Source: Avibacterium avium (GTDB taxonomy: Bacteria > Pseudomonadota > Gammaproteobacteria > Enterobacterales > Pasteurellaceae). From it: 64,000 bases of DNA. The position numbers and the translations under genes are program-made. The stretch is from assembly GCF_900454535.1 (NCBI RefSeq), contig NZ_UGSP01000001.1:1051501-1115500 (forward strand), written 5' to 3'. Shown piece by piece: positions 1 to 9,705 of the stretch (positions are counted from its first letter, which is position 1; every line of letters starts with the position of its first letter). The notes beneath the pieces were generated by a model. The model saw only the letters and a list, made by a program, of their open reading frames with translations. It searched no databases and was not told where the DNA came from.

Positions 1-399
1 ACGTTATTTGGTGAAAGCCTCGATCGTTTTGGTGAAAAATTGCAGAAAGACACCATTGTGATCGTTTCTGGGCAGGTGAGTTTTGATGATTTTTCGCAAG
101 GCTTAAAAATGTCTGTGCGAGAATTAATGACCCTTGATGAAGCACGCAGTCGCTACGCCAAAAGTCTGGCAATTTGCTTAACGCAAGAACAGCTTTCACC
201 ACATTTTATTAAGCAATTTAAAGATACTCTTAGCCCATATAGTGGCGGTGCGTTACCCATTAATATTTATTACCAAAGTCCACAAGGACGCGCGTTAGTG
301 AAACTCGGCGTGCAGTGGTCAGTGAATCCAAGTGATGAATTGATTAATACGCTAGTGGAAATGCTCGGCGAAAGTGCGGTGGAAATTGAGTTTAAATAA
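1..399 (+). CDS. dnaE: DNA polymerase III alpha subunit, C-terminal end (partial)
   Basis: The reading frame is open from the first base of the window and ends at 399, so only the last 132 or so codons of a much longer gene are present. The translated tail (GESLDRFGEKLQKDTIVIV... ending AVEIEFK) resembles the OB-fold and C-terminal tail of DnaE, the replicative polymerase catalytic subunit. In that family this end binds single-stranded DNA and contacts tau and the beta clamp. An uptake signal (AAGTGCGGT) lies inside the last codons near 372. A hairpin with a T run follows directly. Identification rests on a short fragment but the similarity is clear. Confidence 0.85.
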   Translation, partial: TLFGESLDRFGEKLQKDTIVIVSGQVSFDDFSQGLKMSVRELMTLDEARSRYAKSLAICLTQEQLSPHFIKQFKDTLSPYSGGALPINIYYQSPQGRALVKLGVQWSVNPSDELINTLVEMLGESAVEIEFK

Positions 400-410
400 T
401 TGAAATATAA

Positions 411-440
411 AATAAGGCGGAACAAACCGCCTTATTTTTT
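411..440. terminator. Bidirectional terminator between dnaE and sdaA
   Basis: The arms AATAAGGCGG and CCGCCTTATT flank a short AACAAA loop. A T run follows on the plus strand and an A run precedes it. The hairpin sits between two convergent genes and can serve both. Confidence 0.8.
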
Positions 441-451
441 CGCTGCAAATT

Positions 452-1816
452 TTAGGTACAAACCACTTTGATTGCCAAACCGCCTTGCGAGGTTTCGCGG
501 TATTTGGCGTTCATATCTTTGCCCGTTTCGTACATTGTTTCGATAACTTTATCTAAGCTCACGCGTGGGTTAGAGGTACGTTGCAATGCCATTCGGCTAG
601 CGTTAATCGCTTTGACGGAAGCAATGGCGTTGCGCTCAATGCAAGGTACTTGCACTTGACCGCCCACAGGATCGCAAGTCAGCCCTAGATTATGTTCCAT
701 CGCAATTTCAGCGGCCATACAAACTTGCTCGGGGCTACCGCCCAAAATTTCTGTTAAGCCAGCCGCTGCCATTGAGCAAGCCACCCCCACTTCGCCTTGG
801 CAGCCCACTTCTGCCCCTGAAATGGACGCATTCATTTTGTAAAGTGAGCCGATCATTCCACAGGCAAGTAAATAGCGTTCTACAATTTCATCGGTAATTG
901 GCGAAATGAATTTTTCATAATAAGACAGCACCGCAGGCACAATACCGCAAGCGCCGTTTGTTGGTGCGGTAACTACACGCCCGCCTGCTGCATTTTCTTC
1001 ATTGACCGCAAGCGCATACATATTGACCCAATCGATCACTTTCATCGGGTCGTTGGAAAGCCCATTATTGGCTTGCAGTAAACGGTGTAAGGTTGCTGCA
1101 CGGCGAACCACTTTGAGCGGGCCGGGTAGTAACCCTTCCGTAGCCAAGCCGTGTTCTATACATTCTTTCATCGTTTGCCAAATGCGTTTTAGGTGCGTTT
1201 GTGTGGCTTCTTTTCCGTGTAAGGCAATTTCATTTTGTAACATCACACTAGATAGTGCTAAGCCATTTTCTTTGCAATGATACAAAATATCTGCCGCACT
1301 TTGATAAGGGAAAGGCACATTGATGTCGGACTCTTCCTGCTGATTGAAATGCGCTTCATCAACAATAAATCCGCCGCCAATAGAATAATAGGTTTGCTGA
1401 TAAAGCAAGTTGTCATTTTCATAGGCGGACAGCGTCATGCCGTTTTCGTGTAAAGGCAGAAAGGTTTGATGAAAGATCATATCGCTTTCATAATCAAATT
1501 TCGCCACTCGCTGCCCTTGCGCTAATGGCAAAAGTGCGGTGCTTTTTACATCAGAAATAAATTTAGGAATTAAATCAATATCCACATCGTGCGGTAAATA
1601 GCCCGCTAAACCCATAATAATAGCAATATCGGTATTATGCCCACGCCCTGTCATTGAAAGTGAGCCATAAACATCAACCTTAACTTGGGTTACCTTGGCG
1701 AGTAAATTTTTCGCCACTAAATCATCGACAAATTGCTTACCCGCTTTCATTGGCCCAACGGTATGAGAGCTAGAAGGCCCAATGCCGATTTTAAACATAT
1801 CAAAAACACTAATCAT
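452..1816 (-). CDS. sdaA: L-serine ammonia-lyase (single-chain, iron-sulfur type)
   Basis: This 454-residue protein converts L-serine to pyruvate and ammonia in the cytoplasm. It has the family start with an SSSHTVGPM motif at residues 15-23. The central TNGACGIVP and the later CDPVGGQVQVPC segment hold the cysteines expected to bind the 4Fe-4S cluster. Length matches the one-chain bacterial enzymes (about 455 residues). The gene lies 75 bp downstream of the serine transporter gene on the same strand, so uptake and breakdown of serine are probably co-transcribed. A GC-rich hairpin without a T run sits between them. SdaA and SdaB cannot be told apart by sequence inspection. Confidence 0.93.
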   Translation of the reverse strand: MISVFDMFKIGIGPSSSHTVGPMKAGKQFVDDLVAKNLLAKVTQVKVDVYGSLSMTGRGHNTDIAIIMGLAGYLPHDVDIDLIPKFISDVKSTALLPLAQGQRVAKFDYESDMIFHQTFLPLHENGMTLSAYENDNLLYQQTYYSIGGGFIVDEAHFNQQEESDINVPFPYQSAADILYHCKENGLALSSVMLQNEIALHGKEATQTHLKRIWQTMKECIEHGLATEGLLPGPLKVVRRAATLHRLLQANNGLSNDPMKVIDWVNMYALAVNEENAAGGRVVTAPTNGACGIVPAVLSYYEKFISPITDEIVERYLLACGMIGSLYKMNASISGAEVGCQGEVGVACSMAAAGLTEILGGSPEQVCMAAEIAMEHNLGLTCDPVGGQVQVPCIERNAIASVKAINASRMALQRTSNPRVSLDKVIETMYETGKDMNAKYRETSQGGLAIKVVCT

Positions 1817-1833
1817 CGTTTTCTCGAAGTCTG

Positions 1834-1852
1834 GCAGGGCATTTCGCCCTGC
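1834..1852 (-). other. Intercistronic hairpin between sdaC and sdaA
   Basis: Perfect 7-bp arms (GCAGGGC and GCCCTGC) enclose a 5-nt loop. No T run follows on the minus strand, so this is more likely an mRNA-stability or partial-attenuation element than a full terminator. Confidence 0.45.
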
Positions 1853-1891
1853 TTAAGGTTATTATTATAAAAGGTGCGTATTCTATCTTAA

Positions 1892-3133
1892 TTAATAAAA
1901 TAATCCATACACCACTGCTGAGATTGCAATCATTCCCATCACGGTCACGAAAACATTGCTAGCATAGCCTTGATAACGCGCCATCGCAGGTACTTTACGA
2001 ATGGCATACATTGGCATTAAAAACAGAATTGCGGCGATAATTGGCCCACCAATGGATTCAATTAAACCAAGAATGCTTGGATTGATAATTGCCACCGCCC
2101 ATAAAGTCAATAAAAAGAAAAGTGCGGTGAAAAAATTCAATTTTTTTCGATTCGTAATATCTTGTTTGCCCGAAAATTTTAAATACAGCCCCTGAATGCC
2201 TTCTCGTGCGCCTAAATAATGGCCAAAGAAAGAGCTGGTAATAGCAAGAAACGCCACTAAAGGCCCAAAATAGGAAATATAAGGGTTGTCAAATTTATTG
2301 GCTAAAAAAGAAAGGATACTGATATTTTGCGCTTTGGCTTGCACTAAATCTTCTGGCGTGAGTGTTAGCACGCAACTAAAGACAAAAAACATCACGAAAA
2401 ATAACAGCAAGGTGGATGTGTTTTTCAATGTCTGACTGGCGTGGCATTCAGTTAATTCTGGCAATTTGTATTCCCGCTGTTGTGATTGCGAAAAGCAAGA
2501 AATCGCAGGGGAATGATTAAAAGAAAACACTAACACCGGAATGGTGATCCACAGCGTGCTAATAAAACTGGTGGCGTCAGGCATTTGGTGAAGCATTGCC
2601 GTATTCCATTGCGGAATTAAATAAATGGAAAGCGAAAATAAAATAAAAACAAGGGGATAGACCAAAAACTCAGTCATTTTGAGCATTATTTTTTCGCTCA
2701 TCAGCATCACCGAAATCAGGCTTGCAATCAAAATGAAAGAAAGCAAAATGCGGTTTGGGGCGCTTAGTCCTAACTGGTTGATAATAAAGGATTCCACCGT
2801 ATTGGTGATGCCATTACCATAAATTAACAAAATAGGAAAAATCGCAAAAAAGTAGAGCAGCGTGATAATTTTCCCTGCGCCTTGCCCAAAATGTTCTTCC
2901 ACTACTTCTGTAATATCGCTGCCGGGTTTAGAAGATGACAGCACAAAGCGAGATAATGCACGGTGTGAGAAATAAGTCATCGGCCCAACCAACAGCATAA
3001 TGGCGATTAACGGCCAAAATCCGCCCATTCCAGCATTTATGGGTAAAAACAGCACGCCAGCTCCCACGGCTGTGCCGAATAAATTTAACGTCCAAAGTAA
3101 ATCGAATTTGTTTGTTATTGTTGTTTTAAACAT
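1892..3133 (-). CDS. sdaC: Serine transporter (HAAAP family)
   Basis: This integral inner-membrane protein has about 11 hydrophobic segments. It belongs to the hydroxy/aromatic amino acid permease family and most resembles SdaC, the proton-driven serine importer. The N-terminal region contains [20 protein letters not shown], the conserved first membrane helix. I chose the ATG at 3133 (413 residues) because an AAGGAG-like site lies about 10 bases upstream. An in-frame upstream start at 3217 would add 28 residues that do not look like the family. The gene leads an operon with sdaA. A PurR-like sequence lies about 100 bp upstream. The paralogue YhaO/DlsT is an alternative name, but linkage to sdaA favours SdaC. 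Confidence 0.88.
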   Translation of the reverse strand: MFKTTITNKFDLLWTLNLFGTAVGAGVLFLPINAGMGGFWPLIAIMLLVGPMTYFSHRALSRFVLSSSKPGSDITEVVEEHFGQGAGKIITLLYFFAIFPILLIYGNGITNTVESFIINQLGLSAPNRILLSFILIASLISVMLMSEKIMLKMTEFLVYPLVFILFSLSIYLIPQWNTAMLHQMPDATSFISTLWITIPVLVFSFNHSPAISCFSQSQQREYKLPELTECHASQTLKNTSTLLLFFVMFFVFSCVLTLTPEDLVQAKAQNISILSFLANKFDNPYISYFGPLVAFLAITSSFFGHYLGAREGIQGLYLKFSGKQDITNRKKLNFFTALFFLLTLWAVAIINPSILGLIESIGGPIIAAILFLMPMYAIRKVPAMARYQGYASNVFVTVMGMIAISAVVYGLFY

Positions 3134-3233
3134 TATTGTTGCGCTCCTTTCATCAGCATTTGGCAGGAAATTAATCGTTGCAGATGATATAGCGCATAAA
3201 AATTTTATGTGGAACAAAATATCAAAATTGTGA

Positions 3234-3249
3234 AGGCAATCGTTTGGCT
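3234..3249. promoter_or_regulatory. PurR-like operator upstream of sdaC
   Basis: AGGCAATCGTTTGGCT matches the PurR pattern ANGCAANCGNTTNCNT at all but one defined position. It lies about 100 bp upstream of the chosen sdaC start. A perfect copy of the pattern occurs before purC in this window, so the regulator is probably present. Regulation of serine uptake by PurR is inference. Confidence 0.35.
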
Positions 3250-3454
3250 AAAAAATAATTGCTTAGAAAATAGATAGTTAGTTACGATTTATTAACATTT
3301 TTTTGTGAGATTAATGCGGATAGGCTTTCATTTTATGTTTAAATTCTTTCTTTTATCACTACGTAAAAAGTGCGGTGAAAATTTTTCTAATTTTTACAGT
3401 GAGTTAGGATAAATAGAAAGGTTTCGTTTTATGTGATAAATGAGAAATAAAAAT

Positions 3455-3487
3455 AAAAAAAGCGCCGCACTTTTTGTGCAACGCTTT
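3455..3487 (-). terminator. fbp terminator containing an uptake signal
   Basis: Read on the minus strand, AAGCGTTGCAC and GTGCGGCGCTT pair over 11 bp with two G-T wobbles around an AAAAA loop, followed by seven T. The second arm carries the AAGTGCGG uptake core. Confidence 0.75.
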
Positions 3488-3506
3488 AAATTCAGAATAA
3501 TCGTTT

Positions 3507-4499
3507 TTAATCCATAAAACTTTGTGCTTTTTCCACCATTTCTTTTGAGCCAACAAAGAGCGGTGAGCGTTGGTGTAATTCCGTTGGCTGAATATCTAAA
3601 ATGCGTTGATAGCCATCGGTGGCAAGGCCGGCTGCTTGTTCGGCTAAAAATGCCATTGGGTTGCCTTCATAAAGTAGGCGAAGTTTGCCATTTGGATAGT
3701 TTGTGGCGCTTGGATAAATATAAATCCCGCCTTTCAATAAATTGCGGTGGAAGTCAGACACCAAAGAGCCAATATAGCGTGATGTATAAGGGCGTTGAGT
3801 GGCTTTGTCTTCTTCTTGGCAGTATTTGATGTATTTTTTCACTCCTAATGGGAATTTGAGATATTGTCCTTCGTTAATGGAATAAATTTTGCCGCTTGCT
3901 GGCATTTGGATATTTTCGTGTGAAAGGCAGAATACGCCCAAGGACGGATCGTAAGTAAAGCCGTTTACCCCATTTCCTGTGGTATAAACTAACATTGTTG
4001 AGGAACCATAAACAATGTAACCTGCAGCCACTTGGCGATGCCCTGGTTGTAAAAAATCTTCTAAGGTTACTGGCGTGCCAATAGGGGAAACACGGCGGTA
4101 AATAGAAAAAATCGTGCCAACGGCAACATTCACATCAATATTTGATGAGCCATCTAAGGGATCGGTTAAAATCACATATTTTGCATTGCGTCCGCGTTCG
4201 GTATCAAAAGCAACAAAATTTTCTTCTTCTTCGGAAGCAAATCCTGCCACTTCTTCGCGTGCAATGAGGGCTTGTTTCATTGTGTTGTGGGCAAATAAAT
4301 CTAATTTCATTTGCACTTCTCCTTGCACATTCTCCACGCCAGAGTTGCCAATAATGTTATTGGTTAGCCCTGCTTTGTTAATATCACGGTGGATCACTTT
4401 CGCCACTAAGCGAATAGAAGAAAGAATGCCCGAAAGTTCGCCTTTTGCATTGGGATATTCCGCTTGCTTTTCAACAATAAATTGCCCTAACGTTTTCAT
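3507..4499 (-). CDS. fbp: Fructose-1,6-bisphosphatase, class I
   Basis: This 330-residue cytoplasmic enzyme removes the 1-phosphate from fructose 1,6-bisphosphate, the committed step of gluconeogenesis. The metal-binding motif [10 protein letters not shown] lies near residues 113-122. The substrate-binding tail region ([18 protein letters not shown]) follows the usual order. Length equals that of E. coli Fbp (about 332). The gene is alone on this strand with its own terminator and is divergent from mpl, as in many gamma-proteobacteria. Confidence 0.96.
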   Translation of the reverse strand: MKTLGQFIVEKQAEYPNAKGELSGILSSIRLVAKVIHRDINKAGLTNNIIGNSGVENVQGEVQMKLDLFAHNTMKQALIAREEVAGFASEEEENFVAFDTERGRNAKYVILTDPLDGSSNIDVNVAVGTIFSIYRRVSPIGTPVTLEDFLQPGHRQVAAGYIVYGSSTMLVYTTGNGVNGFTYDPSLGVFCLSHENIQMPASGKIYSINEGQYLKFPLGVKKYIKYCQEEDKATQRPYTSRYIGSLVSDFHRNLLKGGIYIYPSATNYPNGKLRLLYEGNPMAFLAEQAAGLATDGYQRILDIQPTELHQRSPLFVGSKEMVEKAQSFMD

Positions 4500-4646
4500 A
4501 ATTTATCCTTATTTTGAATGAATACATTGTACAGTTTGAAAGAGTTGATTTATTATAGCTAGCCTTTGAACAAGAGAAATAATCTCCTACTGAGTTTGTG
4601 ATCTCAGGCACATTTTATTTTCGTTTTTTGTATAAGAGATAAAAAA

Positions 4647-6011
4647 ATGACACAAAAACATATTCATATTCTTGGAATTTGCGGCACGTTTATGGGTGGT
4701 GTGGCGATTATTGCCAAACAGATGGGATATAAAGTAACGGGATCGGATGTTAATGTATATCCGCCAATGAGTACTTTTTTACAGGAAAATCAAATTGAAA
4801 TTATCCCTAATTATGATCCAGCCCAGCTTGAGCCTGCTCCGGATTTAGTGTTAATTGGCAATGCAATGAAGCGTGGCAATCCTTGCGTGGAATATGTGCT
4901 TGAGAATAGGTTACCTTATACATCAGGACCGCAGTGGTTGCACGATAACTTATTGCGTGATCGCTGGGTGTTGGCGGTTTCTGGTACGCACGGGAAAACC
5001 ACCACAACAGGTATGCTCAGCTGGATTTTAGAGAAAAATGGACTAAACCCCGGTTTTCTAATCGGTGGCATTGCGGGCAATTTTGGTACATCAGCCCGTT
5101 TAGGTGAAAGCCCATTTTTTGTGATTGAAGCCGATGAATATGACACTGCATTTTTTGATAAACGCTCAAAATTCATTCACTACAATCCAAAAACTCTAAT
5201 TATTAATAATATTGGTTTTGATCACGCGGATATTTTCGATGATTTAAAAGCAATCCAGCGCCAATTTCATCATATGATCCGCACCATTCCTTCAAGTGGA
5301 CGCATTTTATCTTTCGCCAATGAACAAAGTGTAAAAGAAACCTTAGAAATGGGCTGTTGGTCGGAACAGCAATTTTTGGGAGAAGGGCAGGAATGGTATG
5401 CCGAACGCATCACCAATGATTGCACCGAGTTTTCTGTGTATCATTTTGGCGAAAAAGTGGCAGAAGTGAAATGGAATATTGTTGGACAACATAATATGCA
5501 CAACGCATTAATGGCAATTGCGGCGGCGTATCACGCGGGCGTGTCGATTGAAAATGCCTGTGCTGCGTTAGGCAGTTTCATTAATGCAAAACGCCGTTTA
5601 GAGCTAAAAGGCGAAGTGAATGGCATTAGCGTGTATGATGATTTTGCCCATCACCCTGCAGAAATTCTCGCAACTTTAACCGCACTTCGTGATAAAGTGG
5701 GCGGCGGTGTGCGAATTCTTGCGGTGTTAGAACCTCGTTCCAACACAATGAAAATGGGCGTTCATAAAGATGAGCTAGCGCCTGCACTGGTGCGTGCTGA
5801 TCATATCTTTTTATTACAGCCAGACAACATTCCGTGGGATGTGGTGGACATCGCAAACCAATGCGTTCAACCTGCTAGCTGGACAGCAAATTTAGATAAA
5901 TTAGTGGATATGATTGTGGCAGAAGCCAAACCGAGCGACCACATTTTGGTGATGTCAAATGGCAGTTTCGGTGGTATTCATCAAAAATTACTTGATAAAT
6001 TAGCCAATTAA
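4647..6011 (+). CDS. mpl: UDP-MurNAc:L-Ala-gamma-D-Glu-meso-DAP ligase
   Basis: This 454-residue Mur-ligase family enzyme recycles the murein tripeptide by joining it to UDP-N-acetylmuramate in the cytoplasm, using ATP. The N-terminal nucleotide-sugar domain starts with HILGICGTFMGG, as in Mpl and MurC. The ATP loop SGTHGKTTTTG is at residues 112-122, and the conserved YDDFAHHP motif is in the C-terminal half. MurC is the main alternative, but the start ICGTFMGG and the divergent fbp neighbour fit Mpl. The start follows a weak AGAGA ribosome-binding sequence. Confidence 0.93.
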   Translation: MTQKHIHILGICGTFMGGVAIIAKQMGYKVTGSDVNVYPPMSTFLQENQIEIIPNYDPAQLEPAPDLVLIGNAMKRGNPCVEYVLENRLPYTSGPQWLHDNLLRDRWVLAVSGTHGKTTTTGMLSWILEKNGLNPGFLIGGIAGNFGTSARLGESPFFVIEADEYDTAFFDKRSKFIHYNPKTLIINNIGFDHADIFDDLKAIQRQFHHMIRTIPSSGRILSFANEQSVKETLEMGCWSEQQFLGEGQEWYAERITNDCTEFSVYHFGEKVAEVKWNIVGQHNMHNALMAIAAAYHAGVSIENACAALGSFINAKRRLELKGEVNGISVYDDFAHHPAEILATLTALRDKVGGGVRILAVLEPRSNTMKMGVHKDELAPALVRADHIFLLQPDNIPWDVVDIANQCVQPASWTANLDKLVDMIVAEAKPSDHILVMSNGSFGGIHQKLLDKLAN

Positions 6012-6191
6012 AAAATAAATGAGATTTATTGAAAATAAAAGGTGCTATTTTAGCTATATGCTGTTACTATGGCTTTGCTTTTTAAGCAGTAGAGATAACA
6101 ATCAATAATCTGTGGCTATATTTAAAGTTTTTTATTTTATCATCATAATATTATTGCGTTATCTAAGATTAGATTTAACTTAGGATTTACA

Positions 6192-6401
6192 ATGTCTAAA
6201 AATAATGGAACCGTTAAATGGTTCAACGAAACAAAAGGGTTTGGTTTTTTACAATCAGAAGGTGGAGAAGAAGTGTTTGTACATTTCTCAGCAATTCAAT
6301 CTAAAGGATTCCGCACCTTAAAAGAAGGTCAAGCCGTGGAGTTTGATATTATTGATGATAAAAGAGGAAAAAAAGCAGAAAACGTAATGGTTTTAGCTTA
6401 A
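6192..6401 (+). CDS. Cold-shock domain protein
   Basis: A 69-residue single cold-shock domain: an OB-fold that binds single-stranded RNA or DNA and melts secondary structure in mRNA. RNP1 is seen as KGFGFLQ (residues 15-21) and RNP2 as VFVHFSAI (28-35). The start [14 protein letters not shown] is typical. Its length lies between CspA (70) and CspD (74), and I do not assign a particular paralogue. The 180-nt upstream gap is AU-rich and could be the long 5' leader known from cold-shock genes. A strong terminator follows. Confidence 0.93.
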   Translation: MSKNNGTVKWFNETKGFGFLQSEGGEEVFVHFSAIQSKGFRTLKEGQAVEFDIIDDKRGKKAENVMVLA

Positions 6402-6416
6402 TTCCCCAATAAAATA

Positions 6417-6444
6417 AACCATCACTAAAACGTGATGGTTTTTT
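6417..6444 (+). terminator. Terminator after the cold-shock gene
   Basis: AACCATCAC and GTGATGGTT pair around a short loop and are followed by a T run. The hairpin lies between this gene and the convergent DUF440 gene. Confidence 0.85.
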
Positions 6445-6457
6445 CTTTTCTAGTAAA

Positions 6458-6781
6458 TTATTTTTTCCAAATGATGTGATATTCCCGCTCCTCTTCTCGG
6501 TGTGAAATGAGAAATTTGGCAAAAATATCGGTCATTTCATCATTATCATCAACAAGCCCAATCCAAACTTCCGCATATTCTTCAGGATCAATTAATACAC
6601 CAATTTCCTGATCCCAATCATCAGCGGTTTCCACAAACTCCACCGCACCACGTTGTTCAAATTCTAAGTTGAATAATAAAATATCCGCTGGATCAAGATT
6701 TTCAGCAGCCATTTCAAGAAAAATATCATAGGCAATATCAATCGCCGCATCAGGATCTAATTTTTTAATAGATTCAATCAT
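6458..6781 (-). CDS. yciU: DUF440 double-stranded DNA mimic protein (HI1450/YciU family)
   Basis: A 107-residue, very acidic protein. It closely matches H. influenzae HI1450 as I remember it ([20 protein letters not shown], a shared core containing [14 protein letters not shown]-terminal HIIWKK). HI1450 was characterised structurally as a putative double-stranded DNA mimic that binds HU-like proteins. The many Asp and Glu residues (for example ETADDWDQE and IDPEEYAE) are the visible basis for charge mimicry. It is monocistronic and convergent with the cold-shock gene. The function beyond the family assignment is not established from the sequence. Confidence 0.9.
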   Translation of the reverse strand: MIESIKKLDPDAAIDIAYDIFLEMAAENLDPADILLFNLEFEQRGAVEFVETADDWDQEIGVLIDPEEYAEVWIGLVDDNDEMTDIFAKFLISHREEEREYHIIWKK

Positions 6782-6856
6782 TTTTTATGTCCAAGAGTGT
6801 GCAAAGTAGGCATAATAACATATACATCTATCTGATAAAACGGAACAATCCAAAAT

Positions 6857-6943
6857 ATGATGATTAATTATATTAGCCAAGTGAAAGGCGGAAAAATTGA
6901 TGGAAAAAGTCATCATCGTTGGAAAATTGTGGGATTAGACTAA
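6857..6943 (+). CDS. Possible 28-codon ORF, unknown
   Basis: ATG ATG opens a short frame that ends at TAA 6943. The peptide is basic (…KGGKIDGKSHHRWKIVGLD). There is no clear ribosome binding site and I recognise no family. It may be chance, or the tail of a lost gene. It lies between the DUF440 gene and the adk terminator. Confidence 0.15.
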   Translation: MMINYISQVKGGKIDGKSHHRWKIVGLD

Positions 6944-6948
6944 ATGAA

Positions 6949-6974
6949 AAAGGGGATAATACGTTATCCCCTTT
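6949..6974 (-). terminator. adk terminator
   Basis: The arms AAAGGGGATAA and TTATCCCCTTT enclose a 4-nt loop. On the minus strand the hairpin is followed by five T. Confidence 0.85.
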
Positions 6975-6981
6975 AATAATT

Positions 6982-7665
<684 letters not shown>

Positions 7666-7789
7666 TTAATAGCGTTAAAACTCAAGACTCCCATTATACA
7701 AGCAATCAAATTTATTTTAGTTGCGAGAAAAGACAGTAAAAAAGCACCGCACTTTATTGGGGCGTTATCAGTTTTTGCTTGGTAAAAAG

Positions 7790-7821
7790 AAAAAAGCCGT
7801 AAGTATTTTACTTACGGCTTC
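7790..7821 (-). terminator. tRNA-Ser terminator
   Basis: AGCCGTAAGTA and TACTTACGGCT form a perfect stem followed by a T run on the minus strand, just past the tRNA 3' end. Confidence 0.85.
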
Positions 7822-7829
7822 TTAGAATA

Positions 7830-7919
7830 TGGCGGAGGAAAAGAGATTCGAACTCTTGGAGGGCGTAAACCCTCGCCGGTTTTCAAGACCGGTGCCTTCA
7901 ACCACTCGACCATTCCTCC
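7830..7919 (-). tRNA. serT: tRNA-Ser (anticodon UGA)
   Basis: On the minus strand the acceptor GGAGGAA pairs with TTCCTCC, followed by discriminator G and an encoded CCA. The anticodon loop is CTTGAAA, giving UGA. A long variable arm (GCGAGGGTTTACGCCCTC) and the 90-nt length are typical of a class II serine tRNA. The T arm contains GTTCGAATC. Confidence 0.97.
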
Positions 7920-7933
7920 GTGGAACGAGGCGT

Positions 7934-7962
7934 ATATTAGAGATTTCTGATATTCAAGTCAA
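7934..7962 (-). promoter_or_regulatory. Promoter of tRNA-Ser
   Basis: On the minus strand a TTGACT -35 box and a TAATAT -10 box are separated by exactly 17 bp. The -10 box lies 14 bp before the tRNA 5' end and is followed by a GC-rich discriminator (ACGCC). Confidence 0.75.
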
Positions 7963-8024
7963 TCAATTCTTTTTAAAATTGATTCGTTTGATTGTTTTTA
8001 GTTCAATTGACCATTGTTTTTATT

Positions 8025-8063
8025 AAAAAAATAGCACGTCTAAATGTTTAACGTGCTATTTTT
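8025..8063 (-). terminator. rho terminator
   Basis: The arms AATAGCACGT and ACGTGCTATT enclose a 13-nt loop. The minus-strand product ends in a run of seven T. Confidence 0.8.
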
Positions 8064-8067
8064 CATA

Positions 8068-9330
8068 TTAAGAACGCTTCATAATCTCGAAAAACTCTTC
8101 GTTGGTTTTGGCAACGGCGAGTTTATCAATAAGGAATTCCATTGCTTCCACTTCACCCATTGGATTAAGGATTTTGCGTAGAATCCACATTTTTTGTAGT
8201 TCGTCAGGGGTGGTGAGTAAGTCTTCTTTACGCGTGCCTGAACGGTTAAAGTCAATGGCTGGGAACACGCGTTTTTCAGCGATTTTACGCGAAAGATGTA
8301 GCTCCATATTCCCCGTACCTTTAAATTCTTCGAAGATCACTTCATCCATTTTTGACCCTGTATCTACAAGTGCGGTCGCAATAATGGTTAAACTTCCGCC
8401 TTCTTCCACGTTACGCGCTGCACCGAAGAAACGTTTTGGACGATGTAACGCATTGGCATCTACACCACCAGAAAGGATTTTACCTGAAGCAGGGGTTACG
8501 GTGTTATAAGCTCGGGCAAGACGCGTGATACTATCTAATAAAATCACTACATCTTTTTTATGTTCAACTAAACGTTTTGCTTTTTCGATAACCATTTCGG
8601 CAACTTGAACGTGGCGTGAAGCGGGTTCATCAAAGGTTGAAGCAATCACTTCGCCTTTTACTGAGCGTTGCATTTCCGTTACTTCTTCTGGACGTTCGTC
8701 AATTAATAACACGATAAGCACACATTCTGGATAGTTATGGGTAATGCTCTGTGCAATATTTTGTAGCAACATTGTTTTCCCCGCTTTTGGTGGGGCAACA
8801 ATCAAGCCACGTTGTCCTTTCCCGATAGGGGAGGCTAAATCTAAAATACGCGCGGTTAAATCTTCTGTTGAACCGTTACCACGTTCCATTCTTAAACGTG
8901 AATTGGCGTGAAGTGGGGTTAAATTTTCAAATAAAATTTTGCTGCGTGAAACTTCAGGTTTGTCATCATTAACTTGATCCACTTTTAGCAAAGCAAAATA
9001 ACGTTCCCCTTCTTTTGGCGGACGAATTTTTCCTTCAATTTTATCCCCAGTTTGTAAATTGAAACGGCGAATTTGGCTTGGAGAAACATAGATATCATCA
9101 GGGCCAGCAAGGTAGGAGCTGTCAGCGGAACGTAAGAAACCAAAGCCATCAGGCAGGATTTCTAACACACCCCCACCGAAAATATCCTCACCGCTTTTGG
9201 CGTGTTGTTTTAGGATAGCGAAAACAATATCTTGCTTGCGTAAACGGGCTAGATTTTCTAAACCCATTTGTTCTTCACCGAGTTTTACCAGCTCGGAAAC
9301 AGGCATATTTTTAAGTTCTGTTAAATGCAT
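8068..9330 (-). CDS. rho: Transcription termination factor Rho
   Basis: A 420-residue hexameric RNA helicase that ends transcription of untranslated RNA. The N-terminal Rho domain ([18 protein letters not shown]) and the cold-shock-like RNA-binding fold ([10 protein letters not shown]…) come first. The ATPase core has the Walker A loop [10 protein letters not shown] near residue 180 and the Walker B segment [16 protein letters not shown]. Length matches E. coli Rho (419). The gene has its own terminator. The 375-bp upstream gap probably holds its leader, since Rho is known to repress itself. Confidence 0.98.
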   Translation of the reverse strand: MHLTELKNMPVSELVKLGEEQMGLENLARLRKQDIVFAILKQHAKSGEDIFGGGVLEILPDGFGFLRSADSSYLAGPDDIYVSPSQIRRFNLQTGDKIEGKIRPPKEGERYFALLKVDQVNDDKPEVSRSKILFENLTPLHANSRLRMERGNGSTEDLTARILDLASPIGKGQRGLIVAPPKAGKTMLLQNIAQSITHNYPECVLIVLLIDERPEEVTEMQRSVKGEVIASTFDEPASRHVQVAEMVIEKAKRLVEHKKDVVILLDSITRLARAYNTVTPASGKILSGGVDANALHRPKRFFGAARNVEEGGSLTIIATALVDTGSKMDEVIFEEFKGTGNMELHLSRKIAEKRVFPAIDFNRSGTRKEDLLTTPDELQKMWILRKILNPMGEVEAMEFLIDKLAVAKTNEEFFEIMKRS

Positions 9331-9463
9331 AATAATTTGAAATGTTGGTTAGATTGGAAAATGAATTTGTTATGAAGATGTTTGAACATAGAATGGGCGT
9401 AAAGTTACCATTAAATAGCGGTGATGTCTAGAAAATAAAAGAATGAAATGATAAAAAATTGGC

Positions 9464-9577
9464 TTAGTACAAGGAATTTGCACGAATTTTATATTTTGTA
9501 GTAAGGGGAAAATATATAGGGCGGATAAGTGATTTTGTACGTTTAACGTTCTGCCAGACAATAGGTTGAATTTTCAT
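9464..9577 (-). CDS. Possible 37-codon leader ORF upstream of rho
   Basis: On the minus strand ATG at 9577 opens a basic 37-codon frame (MKIQPIVWQNVKRTKS…) ending in TAA, about 130 bp before rho. No good ribosome binding site is visible. E. coli rho also has a short leader peptide gene, but I see no similarity to it. It could be a chance frame in a leader RNA. Confidence 0.2.
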   Translation of the reverse strand: MKIQPIVWQNVKRTKSLIRPIYFPLTTKYKIRANSLY

Positions 9578-9630
9578 AATACGGCGTATTTTATTAAAGG
9601 AATATTGCAGTGGGGAATAAAAAAGCAGGT

Positions 9631-9664
9631 AAAAAGCGTCCCGCTCTTTGGCGGGACAGCTTTG
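9631..9664 (-). terminator. lipA terminator
   Basis: On the minus strand GTCCCGC and GCGGGAC form the core stem, extended by AAAGC and GCTTTT, and end in a T run. Confidence 0.8.
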
Positions 9665-9705
9665 ATGATATTTACTAACCTAAAAGTGCGGTAATTTTTT
9701 CAAAA

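Larger units (their letters stand above)
3134..3506. other. Intergenic region between sdaC and fbp
   Basis: This 373-bp stretch has no convincing gene. It should hold the sdaC promoter, a PurR-like palindrome at 3234-3249, an uptake signal near 3368, and the fbp terminator hairpin at 3455-3487. Confidence 0.6.
9331..9705. other. Gap upstream of rho and downstream of lipA
   Basis: This 375-bp stretch holds no clear gene. It contains a probable long leader for rho with a 37-codon minus-strand ORF at 9464-9577, the lipA terminator at 9631-9664, and an uptake signal near 9685. Confidence 0.5.

Noticed and set aside
9370..9561. 63-codon minus-strand frame upstream of rho
   Set aside because: No ribosome binding site or family. 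It overlaps the rho leader and the shorter 37-codon frame.
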